In this document: in pieces, positions 1 through 8,429 of the stretch | Layout: each line of letters opens with the position of its first letter | How positions within the stretch are numbered: the stretch's first letter is position 1 | Source of the DNA: Streptomyces sp. CNQ-509 | Lineage (GTDB): Bacteria > Actinomycetota > Actinomycetes > Streptomycetales > Streptomycetaceae | NCBI RefSeq assembly: GCF_001011035.1 | Contig: NZ_CP011492.1 | Coordinates: 558,001-622,000, forward strand | Direction of reading: 5' to 3' | Length of the DNA stretch: 64,000 nucleotides | Notes under the pieces: model-generated | Seen by the model: only the letters and a program-made list of their open reading frames with translations | What the model was told of the DNA's origin: nothing | Database searches by the model: none | Made by a program: the position numbers and the translations under genes

Positions 1-624
1 GTTCCGCTCACCGCCGCCCTGCTGCTGGCCGGCTGCACCGGGGGCGACTCGTCCGACGACGCCGGGGACGGCGGCAAGGCGTCCGTCATCGCGCCCGGGA
101 AGCCGGGGGAAGAGGCGAGCAGGATCCCCGCGGACCAGGTCGAAGAGGCGCGCGGCGACGACCGGCCCAACGCAGCGGACACCACGTACATGCGCGACAT
201 GATCGAGCACCACGGGCAGGCGATCGTGATGACCGGCCTCGCCGAGAAGCGCGCGGGCGCCGAGGGCGTGCGCGGGATCGCCGAGCGGATCGCCGCCGGG
301 CAGCAGCCGGAGATCGCGGTGATGGAGGCGTGGCTTGAGGAGAACCAGGGCGGCGGGGAGGACGGCCACGACGGCGGGCACGCGGGCGGGCACGAGGCGA
401 TGCCCGGGATGGCGAGCGAGGCGGACCTCGGCCGGCTGCGGGCGGCGCGCGGCGAGGAGTTCGACGCGCTGTTCCTCAAGCTGATGATCGCCCACCACGA
501 GGGCGCGGTGGAGATGGCCGAGGAGGTGCTCGGCAAGGGCAACAACGAGTACGTCGAGCAGTTGGCGACCGGCGTGATCGCGCAGCAGCTCAGCGAGATC
601 GGCCGGATGGAGAAGCTGGCGTAG
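1..624 (+). CDS. DUF305 family lipoprotein (5' end cut by window edge)
   Basis: The reading frame is open from the first base, so the true start lies left of the window. The visible 207 residues begin inside a lipoprotein signal peptide: a hydrophobic run ends in the lipobox L-A-G-C with the lipidated Cys at visible codon 12. A Gly/Asp-rich linker follows. Two copies of the DUF305 signature (M-I-E-H-H near residue 68 and M-I-A-H-H near 163) form the ferritin-like DUF305 core, and a His/Gly-rich loop lies between them. DUF305 proteins are exported, metal-binding candidates often linked to copper handling, but no copper genes are visible here. I infer an extracellular membrane-anchored protein of unknown role. 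Family call is firm; function is not. Confidence 0.9.
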   Translation, partial: VPLTAALLLAGCTGGDSSDDAGDGGKASVIAPGKPGEEASRIPADQVEEARGDDRPNAADTTYMRDMIEHHGQAIVMTGLAEKRAGAEGVRGIAERIAAGQQPEIAVMEAWLEENQGGGEDGHDGGHAGGHEAMPGMASEADLGRLRAARGEEFDALFLKLMIAHHEGAVEMAEEVLGKGNNEYVEQLATGVIAQQLSEIGRMEKLA

Positions 625-730
625 CTCCCCGGCCTGCGGTTCCGCGCGTCCCGGGGGCGTTGTCAGTGGCCGGGTGCAGACTGACCCGTAGTCGACGACG
701 AGGTCGCACGGTCGCACGGAGGTGGACCCT

Positions 731-1813
731 ATGCAGGACGTGGTGCTGGCGGTCGGAACGCGCAAGGGGCTGTTCCTGGGACGGCGCCGGGGCGGCGCGT
801 GGGAGCTGGACGGGCCGCACTTCAGGGCCCAGGCGATCTATTCGGTGGGCATCGACACCCGCGGCGCGGCGCCCCGGGTGCTCGCCGGAGGCGACAGCAG
901 CCACTGGGGCCCGTCGGTCTTCCATTCCGACGACCTCGGCGCGACCTGGGAGGAGCCCGGACGGCAGCCGGTGAAGTACCCGAAGGACACCGGCACTTCG
1001 CTGGAGCGGGTCTGGCAGTTGCAGCCCGCAGGGGCCGAGGCCCCCGGTGTGGTGTACGCGGGCACGGAGCCCGGCGGCCTCTTCCGGTCCCAGGACGGCG
1101 GCGAGACGTTCGAGCTGATGCGGTCGCTGTGGGACCACCCGACGCGGGAGAAGTGGGAGCCGGGCGGCGGCGGGCTCGCCGTGCACACGGTGGTCACCGA
1201 TCCGCGGGACGCCCGGTCCGTGACGGTCGCCGTGTCCGCCGGCGGGGTGTACCGCACGGTGGACGGCGGGGCGAGCTGGGCCCCGTCGAACTCCGGCGTG
1301 CAGGTCGTCTTCCAGCCGGAGAGGTTCCCGGAGTTCGGCCAGTGCGTGCACAAGGTCGCGCGGGACGCCGTCGACCCGGACCGGCTCTACCTGCAGAACC
1401 ACTGGGGCGTCTACCGCAGCGACGACGCCGGGGCCACCTGGACCGACATCGGCGCGGGACTGCCGTCGGACTTCGGCTTCGCCGTCGCCGCGCACCCCTC
1501 GCGCGGGAACACCGCGTACCTCTTCCCCATCACCGCCGACGCCGACCGGGTGCCCGCCGGGAACCGCTGCCGGGTCTACCGCACGTCGGACGCCGGGGCG
1601 ACCTGGGAGCCGCTGTCGGCGGGGCTGCCGGCGGAGGACCACTACGGCACGGTGCTGCGGGACGCGCTGTGCACCGACGACGCCGACCCCGCGGGGGTGT
1701 ACTTCGGCAACCGCAACGGGGAGGTCTTCGCCAGCGCCGACGAAGGGGAGAGGTGGACGCAGCTCGCCGCGCACCTGCCGGACGTGCTGTGCGTACGGGC
1801 GGCGGCTGTCTGA
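731..1813 (+). CDS. Asp-box (BNR/sialidase-type) beta-propeller protein
   Basis: The 360-residue protein carries about six Asp-box motifs of the form S-x-D-x-G-x-T-W (for example SDDLGATW, TVDGGASW, SDDAGATW, TSDAGATW), the blade signature of sialidase-like and VPS10-like propellers. There is no signal peptide, so it should be cytoplasmic. The ATG at 731 is preferred over an in-frame GTG at 722 because GGAGG at 718-722 is well placed for it. It is usually annotated as an exo-alpha-sialidase or WD40/YVTN-repeat-like protein, but Asp boxes alone do not show glycosidase activity and I see no sialidase Arg triad that I can assign. It is a single gene, separated from the UDG gene by a short gap. 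Confidence 0.8.
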   Translation: MQDVVLAVGTRKGLFLGRRRGGAWELDGPHFRAQAIYSVGIDTRGAAPRVLAGGDSSHWGPSVFHSDDLGATWEEPGRQPVKYPKDTGTSLERVWQLQPAGAEAPGVVYAGTEPGGLFRSQDGGETFELMRSLWDHPTREKWEPGGGGLAVHTVVTDPRDARSVTVAVSAGGVYRTVDGGASWAPSNSGVQVVFQPERFPEFGQCVHKVARDAVDPDRLYLQNHWGVYRSDDAGATWTDIGAGLPSDFGFAVAAHPSRGNTAYLFPITADADRVPAGNRCRVYRTSDAGATWEPLSAGLPAEDHYGTVLRDALCTDDADPAGVYFGNRNGEVFASADEGERWTQLAAHLPDVLCVRAAAV

Positions 1814-1842
1814 GACGTGGCGGGTGGGGCCCGTGGAGCCAG

Positions 1843-1848
1843 TAGAGT
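1843..1848 (+). promoter_or_regulatory. -10 box TAGAGT, probable leaderless promoter of ung
   Basis: TAGAGT ends 8 bases before the ATG at 1857, and no Shine-Dalgarno lies between. Transcription would start at or next to the A of the start codon. No convincing -35 box is visible 17-18 bases upstream. Confidence 0.4.
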
Positions 1849-1856
1849 GACCGGCC

Positions 1857-2543
1857 ATGGCTGGACGTCCTCTCCCCGACATCGTCGAAGCCGGCTGGGC
1901 CAAGGCCCTGGAACCGGTCGCCCAACAGATCGCCGCCATGGGCGACTTCCTCCGCGCGGAGGTCGCGGCGGGGCGAACATACCTGCCCGCGGGACCGAAC
2001 GTGCTACGGGCCTTCCAGCAGCCGTTCGACGACGTGCGGGTGCTCATCGTCGGCCAGGACCCGTACCCCACCCCGGGTCACGCCGTGGGCCTCAGCTTCT
2101 CCGTCGCCCCGGACGTGCGCCCGCTGCCCGGCAGCCTGGAGAACATCTTCCGCGAGCTGCACAACGACCTGGGCCACCCCCGCCCCGCCAACGGCGACCT
2201 CACGCCCTGGACCACGCAGGGCGTGCTGCTGCTCAACAGGGCGCTCACCACCGCCCCCAGGCGCCCCGCCGCGCATCGCGGCAAGGGCTGGGAGCAGGTC
2301 ACCGAGCAAGCCATTCAGGCGCTCGCCGCCCGCGGCCGGCCGCTGGTGGCGATCCTGTGGGGCCGCGACGCGCGCAACCTGCGCCCCATGCTCAGCGACT
2401 ACCCCGCCATCGAGTCCGCCCACCCCTCCCCCATGTCCGCCGACCGCGGCTTCTTCGGCTCCCGCCCCTTCAGCCGGGCCAACGAGCTGCTGCAGAAGCA
2501 GGGTGCGGAGCCGGTGGACTGGACGCTGCCGACGAACGGATAG
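1857..2543 (+). CDS. ung: uracil-DNA glycosylase (family 1)
   Basis: This is base-excision repair: it removes uracil from DNA. The 228-residue length is typical of Ung. The water-activating motif GQDPYP lies near residue 66 (catalytic Asp), LLN-R-ALT near 126 (uracil-specifying Asn), and the leucine-loop motif HPSPMSA with the catalytic His near 190. The start ATG has no ribosome-binding site but a TAGAGT box 8 bases upstream, which suggests a leaderless message. The next gene begins 5 bases after the stop, so the two are probably co-transcribed although their functions appear unrelated. Confidence 0.95.
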   Translation: MAGRPLPDIVEAGWAKALEPVAQQIAAMGDFLRAEVAAGRTYLPAGPNVLRAFQQPFDDVRVLIVGQDPYPTPGHAVGLSFSVAPDVRPLPGSLENIFRELHNDLGHPRPANGDLTPWTTQGVLLLNRALTTAPRRPAAHRGKGWEQVTEQAIQALAARGRPLVAILWGRDARNLRPMLSDYPAIESAHPSPMSADRGFFGSRPFSRANELLQKQGAEPVDWTLPTNG

Positions 2544-2548
2544 CCGCC

Positions 2549-3541
2549 ATGACCAGCGCTACGCCCCGATGGGTGCTCGGCATCGACTCCGGCGGCTCGG
2601 GGCTGCGCATCGCCGCGGCCGCCGTCCCCGCGGACGGCGGCGACCCCGCGGAGGACGACGCGACCGTGGAGACCGCGGGGCCCGTCGCCACCGGGGACAA
2701 CGGGATCGACGCCGACGACCTCCTCGGCAAGCTGCTGCCCGCCGCGCACCGGCTGCGGGGCGCCGCGGGGGCCGAGTCGTTCGAGGCCGTGTGCGTCGGC
2801 GCCGCCGGCATGGCCTCCCTCGGCGCCGATCTGCGCGCCCGGCTGCCGCACGCCCTGGCGGACGCCCTCGGCGCACGGCACCTGGCGCTCGCCGCCGACG
2901 GGGTCACCGCGTACGCGGGCGCCATCGGGCAGCATCCCGGCGCCGTCGTCGCCGCCGGCACCGGCATGATCGCGGTCGGCACCGGGCTCGACGCCGCGGG
3001 ATGGCGGCGGGCCGACGGCTGGGGGCACCTGCTCGGCGACTGCGGTGGCGGCGCGTGGATCGGGCGGGCGGGTCTGGAGGCGGCGATGCGGGCGTTCGAC
3101 GGCCGCCGCGGGGGCTCCGCGGCGCTCCTGGCCCGGATGGAGACGGTGTTCGGCACCGGCACGCAGATGCCGGGTCTGCTCTACCCGCGGCCCGACCGCC
3201 CGGCGGTGCTGGCCTCGTTCGCGCCGGAGGTCGCGCGCTGCGCGCCGCACGACCCGGTCGCCGCCGGGATCCTCACCGAGGCGGGCGAGCACATCGCCGC
3301 CGCGGCCGTCGCGGTCTGCCCCGCGGACCCCGGCAGCGCGGTCGCGCTCACGGGCGGGCTCTTCGGCATCGGGGAGCCGCTGCTCGCGCCGCTGCGCGCG
3401 GAACTCGCGGTGCGGCTGCCGCGCGCTCGGGTGTCGACCGCGACGGCGACGCCGCTGGCGGGGTCGCTGCGGATCGCCGCCGCGCTGGCGGCCGGCGAGC
3501 TGCTGCTGCCGGTGGAGCGGGGCATGCTCGACGTCTGGTAG
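2549..3541 (+). CDS. BadF/BadG/BcrA/BcrD-type ATPase, N-acetylglucosamine-kinase-like
   Basis: The 330-residue protein has the ASKHA fold signature of GlcNAc kinases. The first phosphate-binding motif (GIDSGGSG) lies near residue 11, the second (AAGTGMIAVGTG) near 135, a GWGHLLGDCGGGAWIGR stretch near 157, and a TGGLFGIG adenosine motif near 271. This matches the BcrAD_BadFG family members that phosphorylate GlcNAc or related amino sugars. It begins 5 bases after ung and probably shares its transcript. It could supply kinase activity for amino sugars released by the NamZ and GH109 enzymes further right, but that link is only inferred. Confidence 0.8.
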   Translation: MTSATPRWVLGIDSGGSGLRIAAAAVPADGGDPAEDDATVETAGPVATGDNGIDADDLLGKLLPAAHRLRGAAGAESFEAVCVGAAGMASLGADLRARLPHALADALGARHLALAADGVTAYAGAIGQHPGAVVAAGTGMIAVGTGLDAAGWRRADGWGHLLGDCGGGAWIGRAGLEAAMRAFDGRRGGSAALLARMETVFGTGTQMPGLLYPRPDRPAVLASFAPEVARCAPHDPVAAGILTEAGEHIAAAAVAVCPADPGSAVALTGGLFGIGEPLLAPLRAELAVRLPRARVSTATATPLAGSLRIAAALAAGELLLPVERGMLDVW

Positions 3542-3704
3542 ACCCCTTTTCCGGGCCGCGGGCGGCGCGGGCGCGGGGACGGCACGTAACGGCGCGGGGA
3601 CGGTCCGTACGAGGGCGGTCACCGCCTGTCCGCCGGTGTGCCCCCGCGGTCACGCCCGCGGGCGAATGGCGACCCCGGGCATGTGGCGGACCGCGGTGAG
3701 GCGT

Positions 3705-3710
3705 TAGCAT
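3705..3710 (+). promoter_or_regulatory. -10 box TAGCAT, probable leaderless promoter
   Basis: TAGCAT ends 8 bases before the ATG at 3719 with no Shine-Dalgarno between. The 177-base gap 3542-3718 is otherwise plain G/C-rich sequence in which I see no other element. Confidence 0.4.
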
Positions 3711-3718
3711 GCGGCGCC

Positions 3719-4624
3719 ATGAGCTCTGCCGATGGACACGCAGCCGGTCTGCCCGTACGTATGCCCCGCCGTCAGCCGGGGCGGCACCGTAAGCCGGAGC
3801 GGCCGAGCGCGCCCGAGGGCGCGCCGGCGCTGGTCCTGGCCGTGCCCGGGGCGCCGTCCGCGGAGATTCGCGGCATGGCGGAGGAGGTGCTCAGCATCGC
3901 CCGCTCCGACCTTCCGGGGCTCGACGGCCGGGTGGCCTACGCCGAGGGCGAGAACGAGGAGTTCCCGCCGCTGACGGCGGTCCTCGCGCAGGCCGCGGCG
4001 CAGCGCGCCGCGCACGCCGAGGCCGGGACGCTGGAGGTGGCGGAGGACGTGCCGGTGGCCGTGGTGGTGCCGCTGCTCGCGGGCCCCGATCCGGTGCTGC
4101 TGGACCGGCTGCGCGACGCGGTCGCGACGAGCGGGACGGCGGTCGAGCTCACCGACGTCCTCGGGCCGCACCCGCTGCTCGCCGAGGCGCTGCACGTGCG
4201 TCTTTCCGAGGCGGGCCTCGCCCGCGCGGACCGCGCGCGGCTGTTCACGGTCGCGACCGCCGCGGACGGCATCATCCTCGGTGCCGTGGGCGGCGAGGAG
4301 GCCGTGCAGGCGGCGGGCGTGACGGGCATGCTGCTCTCGGCGCGGCTGGCGGTGCCGGTGATGGCGGCGGCGCTGGACCAGCCGGGCGCGGTGGCCAAGG
4401 TCGCGGAGTCGCTGCGCAGTTCGGGTTCCGCCCGGCTCGCGCTCGCGCCGTACGCGCTGGGCCCCGAGCTGCCCGCGGGGATGCTGGCCACCGCGGCCGA
4501 GGAGGCGGCGTGCGAGGCGGCGGAGCCGCTGGGCCCGTACCCGTCGGTGGGGCAACTGGCGCTGACGCAGTACACGACGACGCTGGGCATCGCGCCGCAG
4601 CCCGCCGGGTCGCCGCTGCGCTGA
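3719..4624 (+). CDS. CbiX/sirohydrochlorin-chelatase-like protein lacking catalytic His
   Basis: The 301-residue layout follows actinobacterial CbiX-type chelatases: a Val/Leu-rich first strand (LVLAVPGAPS, residues 37-46), a central strand followed by an L-D-R-L helix (near 118-130), and the conserved GPHPLLAEAL motif near 145. In active CbiX proteins the first motif is G-H-G-S-R and the second carries another His. Here both His positions appear as Pro or other residues, so metal insertion activity is doubtful. The ATG at 3719 is chosen over an upstream alternative because a TAGCAT box sits 8 bases before it. No cobalamin or siroheme genes adjoin. A perfect hairpin follows the gene. Confidence 0.6.
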   Translation: MSSADGHAAGLPVRMPRRQPGRHRKPERPSAPEGAPALVLAVPGAPSAEIRGMAEEVLSIARSDLPGLDGRVAYAEGENEEFPPLTAVLAQAAAQRAAHAEAGTLEVAEDVPVAVVVPLLAGPDPVLLDRLRDAVATSGTAVELTDVLGPHPLLAEALHVRLSEAGLARADRARLFTVATAADGIILGAVGGEEAVQAAGVTGMLLSARLAVPVMAAALDQPGAVAKVAESLRSSGSARLALAPYALGPELPAGMLATAAEEAACEAAEPLGPYPSVGQLALTQYTTTLGIAPQPAGSPLR

Positions 4625-4646
4625 CGTACCCCGCAGGACATCGTCC

Positions 4647-4674
4647 GGAGCCGCCGGCGCACGCCGGCGGCTCC
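4647..4674. terminator. 13-bp perfect hairpin between convergent genes
   Basis: GGAGCCGCCGGCG pairs perfectly with CGCCGGCGGCTCC across a 2-base centre. It lies 22 bases after the CbiX-like gene and before the end of the convergent lactonase gene, so it can terminate both. There is no U tract, which is usual for streptomycetes. Confidence 0.75.
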
Positions 4675-4730
4675 GCTGCTTCAGGACCGCGTCCGCGCGC
4701 CCGGGGTACGGGCCGTCCGCCGCGCCCGGG

Positions 4731-5777
4731 TCAGGCGAACACGACGCACGACGCCGCCGGCAGCGCGGCCGAGCCGGAGCGCCGCGGCGTGCCGCTCTCG
4801 CTGTCGATGTCGAACCACGTGACGTCCCCGGAGTGCTCGTTGGCCGCGTAGAGGTGCCGGCCGCCCGGGTCGATCGCGAGGTCCCGCGGCCAGGTGCCGC
4901 CGCAGGGGACGTTCGAGACGAGGCCGCGGACGCCGCCGTCGTCGCCGAGCGCGAGGGTGGCGACGACGTCGGGGCCGCGGACGGCGGTCCAGCAGAAGCG
5001 GCCGTCCGGGGAGACGGCGATGCCGGAGGCGTACGGGGTCTCGTCCACCGCGGCCGTCTCGTCCGTCAGCATCGGGGCCTCGGCGAGCGGTTCGAGGGTG
5101 CCGGTGGCGGCGTCCCAGGAGCAGACGGTGACGACGGGCTCCAGCTCGCAGGCGACGTAGACGCGGTGTCCCTCCGGGTGGAAGGCCAGGTGGCGCGGGC
5201 CGGTGCCCGGGCGCAGCGGCACCTCGTGGTTCAGCCGCAGGGCACCGCGGTCGGCGTCGAGGGCGCAGACGAGCACGGAATCGGTGCCGAGGTCGACGCC
5301 GAGGACCCAGCGGCCGGTCGGGTCGGGGACCACCTGGTGGGCGTGCGGTCCCTCCTGCCGCTCGGTGACCGGGCCACTGCCCTCGTGCTGCAGCAGCGCG
5401 GCGGGACCCGCGAGGGTGCCGTCGCGGTTGACGGTCACCGTGCTGAAGCTGCCGGAGGTGTAGTTGGCGGTCAGGACGTGGCCGCCGGCGAGCGCGAGGT
5501 GGGCGGGGTGGTCGCCGCTGACGGGCACCGGGTCGCCGGCGGGCTCGGGCTTGTCGTCGGCGAGCCGGAACGCGGCCACACTGCCGCCCTCGGTCTGGCT
5601 CACGGCGTACAGCAGGCCGCCGTCGGCGACGGCGAGGAACGAGGGGTCGGCGACGGCGTCGGTCGAGTGCCGCGGGGTGAGGGCGCCCGTACCCGGGTCG
5701 ATGTCGGCGACGGTGATCCCGGCGCCGCCGCGACTGGAGAACGAGCCCACACAAGCCCGCAGAACCGATTCACCCAT
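4731..5777 (-). CDS. lactonase / YVTN-type beta-propeller (PF10282 family)
   Basis: The 348-residue protein resembles the 6-phosphogluconolactonase-like seven-bladed propeller family. It shows the N-terminal V-G-S-F-S pattern, PSFLAV, HPAHLALAGGHVLTANY, GPRHLAFHPEGHRVYV and a late P-R-D-L-A-I-D-P-G-G-R-H-L-Y blade. There is no signal peptide, so it should be cytoplasmic. GGAAGGGGAAA lies just before the ATG at 5777. Members hydrolyse sugar lactones, but no pentose-phosphate genes are nearby and the substrate is unknown. It is the only leftward gene between two rightward blocks. Confidence 0.85.
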   Translation of the reverse strand: MGESVLRACVGSFSSRGGAGITVADIDPGTGALTPRHSTDAVADPSFLAVADGGLLYAVSQTEGGSVAAFRLADDKPEPAGDPVPVSGDHPAHLALAGGHVLTANYTSGSFSTVTVNRDGTLAGPAALLQHEGSGPVTERQEGPHAHQVVPDPTGRWVLGVDLGTDSVLVCALDADRGALRLNHEVPLRPGTGPRHLAFHPEGHRVYVACELEPVVTVCSWDAATGTLEPLAEAPMLTDETAAVDETPYASGIAVSPDGRFCWTAVRGPDVVATLALGDDGGVRGLVSNVPCGGTWPRDLAIDPGGRHLYAANEHSGDVTWFDIDSESGTPRRSGSAALPAASCVVFA

Positions 5778-5910
5778 GCGCTTTCCCCTTCCAGCAGGTC
5801 CGGAGCCGGTCCGGGCGACCCTACCCGACGATCTCCCGGCCGTCCGGCTGTCTCCCTCACCCCTGCGCTCCCCACCCGGTCCCGCCCCGCCGGGCCCTTA
5901 CCGCATCGGG

Positions 5911-6737
5911 GGGGATGTGCAGCACAATGTGGTCCGCGCAGGGGCCGCGGACCGTGAGATCCCCCCACACGCGGGACCGGGCGACACCATCCGTATGGAG
6001 GACGGCACGTACCGCGGCAACGTCGACATCACCGGCTCCGCCGGCGGCGGCTACGGACTGCACCTGGACGGCGCCTCGTACTGGAACCTGACCGGGTTCA
6101 CGGTCACCGGCGGCCAGTAGGGCATCGTGACGGACGCCGCCTGCCACGTGGACATCGCCTCCGTCACCGTGCACTGCCTGGACACCGAGGCCGTGCACTT
6201 CCGCAACTCCAGCTCCGACGGCTCGATCACCGACTCCCGGATCTACGACACCGGCCGTAACGGCCGCGGCATGGGCGAGGGCGTCTACGTCGGCAGCGCG
6301 GGCGGCACCGGCGACCGCAGCGACCGCATCCTCATCGAGGGCAACACGATCGGCCCCGGCGCCGGCGGCGGGAACGTGGACATCAAGGAGGGCACCACCG
6401 GCGCCCGGATCATCGGCAACACCTTTGACGGCAGCGGCCTGACGGGCGCGGACTACGACGACTCGTGGGTCGGCATCACGGGCGACGACGTGCTGGTGGC
6501 GGAGAACACCGGCCGCGGCACCGCCAACGACGGCTACCAGACCCACGAGGTGCAGGACGGCTGGGGCTGCAACGCCCCGTTCCGCGGTCCGGCCTGGGCG
6601 GCGCGACGGGCCCCGACCGGTACGCCATCGACGTCACCAACCACGACGCGCTGAACTGCCCCGTGACCGTCTCCGGCAGCAGCACCGCCAGCGGCGGCCG
6701 CGGCCTGGTCAACCCCGGCGTCCCGGTCACCGGCTGA
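5911..6737 (+). pseudogene. broken right-handed parallel beta-helix protein
   Basis: Translation of one frame from 5911 gives recognisable beta-helix sequence (GPGDTIRMEDGTYRGNV, then YGLHLDGASYWNLTGFTVTGGQ). It stops at an in-frame TAG (6118-6120) and continues in the same frame from 6121 (GIVTDAACHVDI to NDGYQTHEVQDGWGCN). Around 6585-6605 the frame shifts, and the family's expected C-terminus (DRYAIDVTNHDALNCPV, GLVNPGVPVTG) is found in another frame ending at 6737. The signal peptide and first rungs are missing, and the segment after TYRG looks shorter than in intact relatives. Intact members are secreted polysaccharide-binding or -cleaving proteins. At least three independent lesions make this a decayed gene. 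No transposon flanks it. Confidence 0.8.
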
Positions 6738-6799
6738 CCGCCGCCCCGGCCGACGGGCCCGGGGCGTCCGCTTCATGCCGGGCTTGGCATGCTTGCCGT

Positions 6800-7486
6800 A
6801 TGAGCGCCACCGGTACCACCGCCGTCGTCTTCGACCTCGACGGCACCCTCGTCGACAGCGAACCCAACTACTACGAGGCCGGGCGCCGTGTGCTCGAACA
6901 GCACGGCGTCACGGGCTTCACCTGGGAGGAGCACGCGGGTTTCCTGGGCGTCGGCACCCTGGAGACGATGCGCACGCTGCGCGAGCGGTATGCGCTGGCG
7001 GCGCCGGCGGCGGAGCTGATGGCGGAGAAGAACGCGGTGTATCTGCAACTGGCGCGGGCGTCGACTCATGCGTATCCGCAGATGCGGACGTTCGCCGAGA
7101 TGCTGCGCGCGGCCGGGAGCCCGATCGCCGTCGCGTCCGGCTCCTCGCGCGCCGCCATCGAGGCGGTGCTGCCCGCGGCGGGGCTCGACGGGCTGTTTCC
7201 CACGCTGGTCTCGGCGGAGGAGGTCGAGCGGGGCAAGCCGGAGCCCGACGTGTTCCTGGAGGCCGCCCGGCGGCTGGGCGTACGGCCGGAGGACTGCGCG
7301 GTGGTGGAGGACGCGCGGCCGGGGTGGGAGGCCGCGCGCCGGGCCGGTATGCGGTGCGTGGCGGTGCCGTATCTGCCGGAGCAGGCGGACGAGGCGGTCG
7401 GGTCGGGTGCGGGGCTGGTGTTCCGGAACGGGCAGCGGGAGTTCTCGGCGGAGCGGGCGTTCGCGTGGGTGACGGGCGGATCGTGA
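6800..7486 (+). CDS. HAD-family hydrolase, beta-phosphoglucomutase/phosphatase-like
   Basis: The 228-residue protein has all four HAD motifs: I DLDGTLVDS (nucleophile and acid Asp near residues 12-14), II SGSSR (near 113), III the Lys of GKPEPD (near 148) and IV VVEDA (near 171). A helical cap between motifs I and II places it in subfamily IA with phosphoglycolate-phosphatase and beta-phosphoglucomutase relatives. It should dephosphorylate a small sugar phosphate in the cytoplasm; the exact substrate cannot be read from sequence. It stands alone and is followed by a strong bidirectional hairpin. Confidence 0.88.
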   Translation: MSATGTTAVVFDLDGTLVDSEPNYYEAGRRVLEQHGVTGFTWEEHAGFLGVGTLETMRTLRERYALAAPAAELMAEKNAVYLQLARASTHAYPQMRTFAEMLRAAGSPIAVASGSSRAAIEAVLPAAGLDGLFPTLVSAEEVERGKPEPDVFLEAARRLGVRPEDCAVVEDARPGWEAARRAGMRCVAVPYLPEQADEAVGSGAGLVFRNGQREFSAERAFAWVTGGS

Positions 7487-7556
7487 CCCGCGGCTGTGCA
7501 CCGGAGCGTACGGGCCGGGCGTACCGCGCGGACGCGCGCCGCACGGCAGCCGGGCA

Positions 7557-7587
7557 CGGGGCGGTGCCGTGGTTCCGCACCGCCCCG
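7557..7587. terminator. 11-bp hairpin between convergent genes
   Basis: CGGGGCGGTGC pairs with GCACCGCCCCG around a 9-base loop. It sits between the ends of the rightward HAD gene and the leftward haloperoxidase-like gene and can serve both. Confidence 0.75.
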
Positions 7588-7613
7588 CGCTCCCCGCGTC
7601 CCGGTGGCCCGGG

Positions 7614-8300
7614 TCAGTCCTCCGCCACCTCGCCCCTGACGTGCCGCTGCACGAACTCGTAGGCCAGATCCCCGAACTGCTCGCCGAACGGGACGGACCG
7701 CTCCGCCGTCTTCGAGAAGTGCACGCCGCCCCAGAGCCGGCTGTACGCGCAGTCGGAGACGAACTCCGTCCAGGTGTCCCAGTGCACCGCGAGGTCGGCG
7801 CCCGGGGTGGTCCCCGGCTCGACCATCGTCGACCCGGCCGGCGCCCGGGACGTCCAGTCCGGCACGTCGTCGTCGAAGAACCGCCGCGTCGCCTGCGCCT
7901 GGGCCGCGCAGACGCCCCCGGAGCCGGAGGGGTACTCGGGGTTGGTCGCCGGCGTTGAGTAGCTCGTCCACTCGTCGGCGGGCATGTCGCGCACCGTGCC
8001 CTTGCCCACGCCTCCCCAGGAGGTGACCCGGCGGCTGCCGTAGACGTGCCGGACCGCGCTGAACGGCCGGACGGCGTCATACGTGGCCTTGTAGTGCCAG
8101 ATCGCCACGAGCGAATCGTAGATCGCGACGGAGCTGCCGAAGAGCAGGTGGACGAGGTCGTCCAGGCCGAGATCGCCGTGCGCCTGCGCCGCGCTTTCAA
8201 GTTTCCTTAGAGCTTCCGTTAATTCGAGGAACAATGCGAAGCGCGTACGGGCCGCGCGAATCCCCGTGAAAAGGCTCCTGAGTTCGGCCGCCCGGTCCAC
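7614..8300 (-). CDS. N-terminally truncated vanadium-dependent haloperoxidase-like protein
   Basis: The 228 residues match only the C-terminal half of the haloperoxidase/PAP2-like family. The vanadate-site pattern K-x6-R-P is present (KATYDAVRP near residue 71), then EYPSGS near 121 and an SRLWGGVHF motif near 186. In classical enzymes the middle motif is P-S-G-H and the last is S-R-x5-H-x3-D; here the catalytic His of PSGH is Ser and the final Asp is Thr. Intact relatives are usually more than twice as long. Around 8195-8250 codon use turns A/T-rich and includes a TTA codon (8220-8222), unlike all neighbours. This could be a remnant or a transferred fragment. Activity is doubtful. Confidence 0.6.
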   Translation of the reverse strand: MDRAAELRSLFTGIRAARTRFALFLELTEALRKLESAAQAHGDLGLDDLVHLLFGSSVAIYDSLVAIWHYKATYDAVRPFSAVRHVYGSRRVTSWGGVGKGTVRDMPADEWTSYSTPATNPEYPSGSGGVCAAQAQATRRFFDDDVPDWTSRAPAGSTMVEPGTTPGADLAVHWDTWTEFVSDCAYSRLWGGVHFSKTAERSVPFGEQFGDLAYEFVQRHVRGEVAED

Positions 8301-8429
8301 CGCGCGACCGAGTAGTCCGCACTACTCGGATCGGAGCCTTCAGGGGGGTTGACCGGATCCTTTCCACGCGCATTCAGCGAGGGAAAAGGACGGAACCGGC
8401 GAAGGATTTCCCGAATTACCCGCGGGTGT

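Noticed and set aside
4731..5777. Lactonase called as the pentose-phosphate 6-phosphogluconolactonase gene
   Set aside because: It belongs to the propeller lactonase family, but no zwf, gnd or other pathway genes adjoin, so the specific substrate cannot be claimed.
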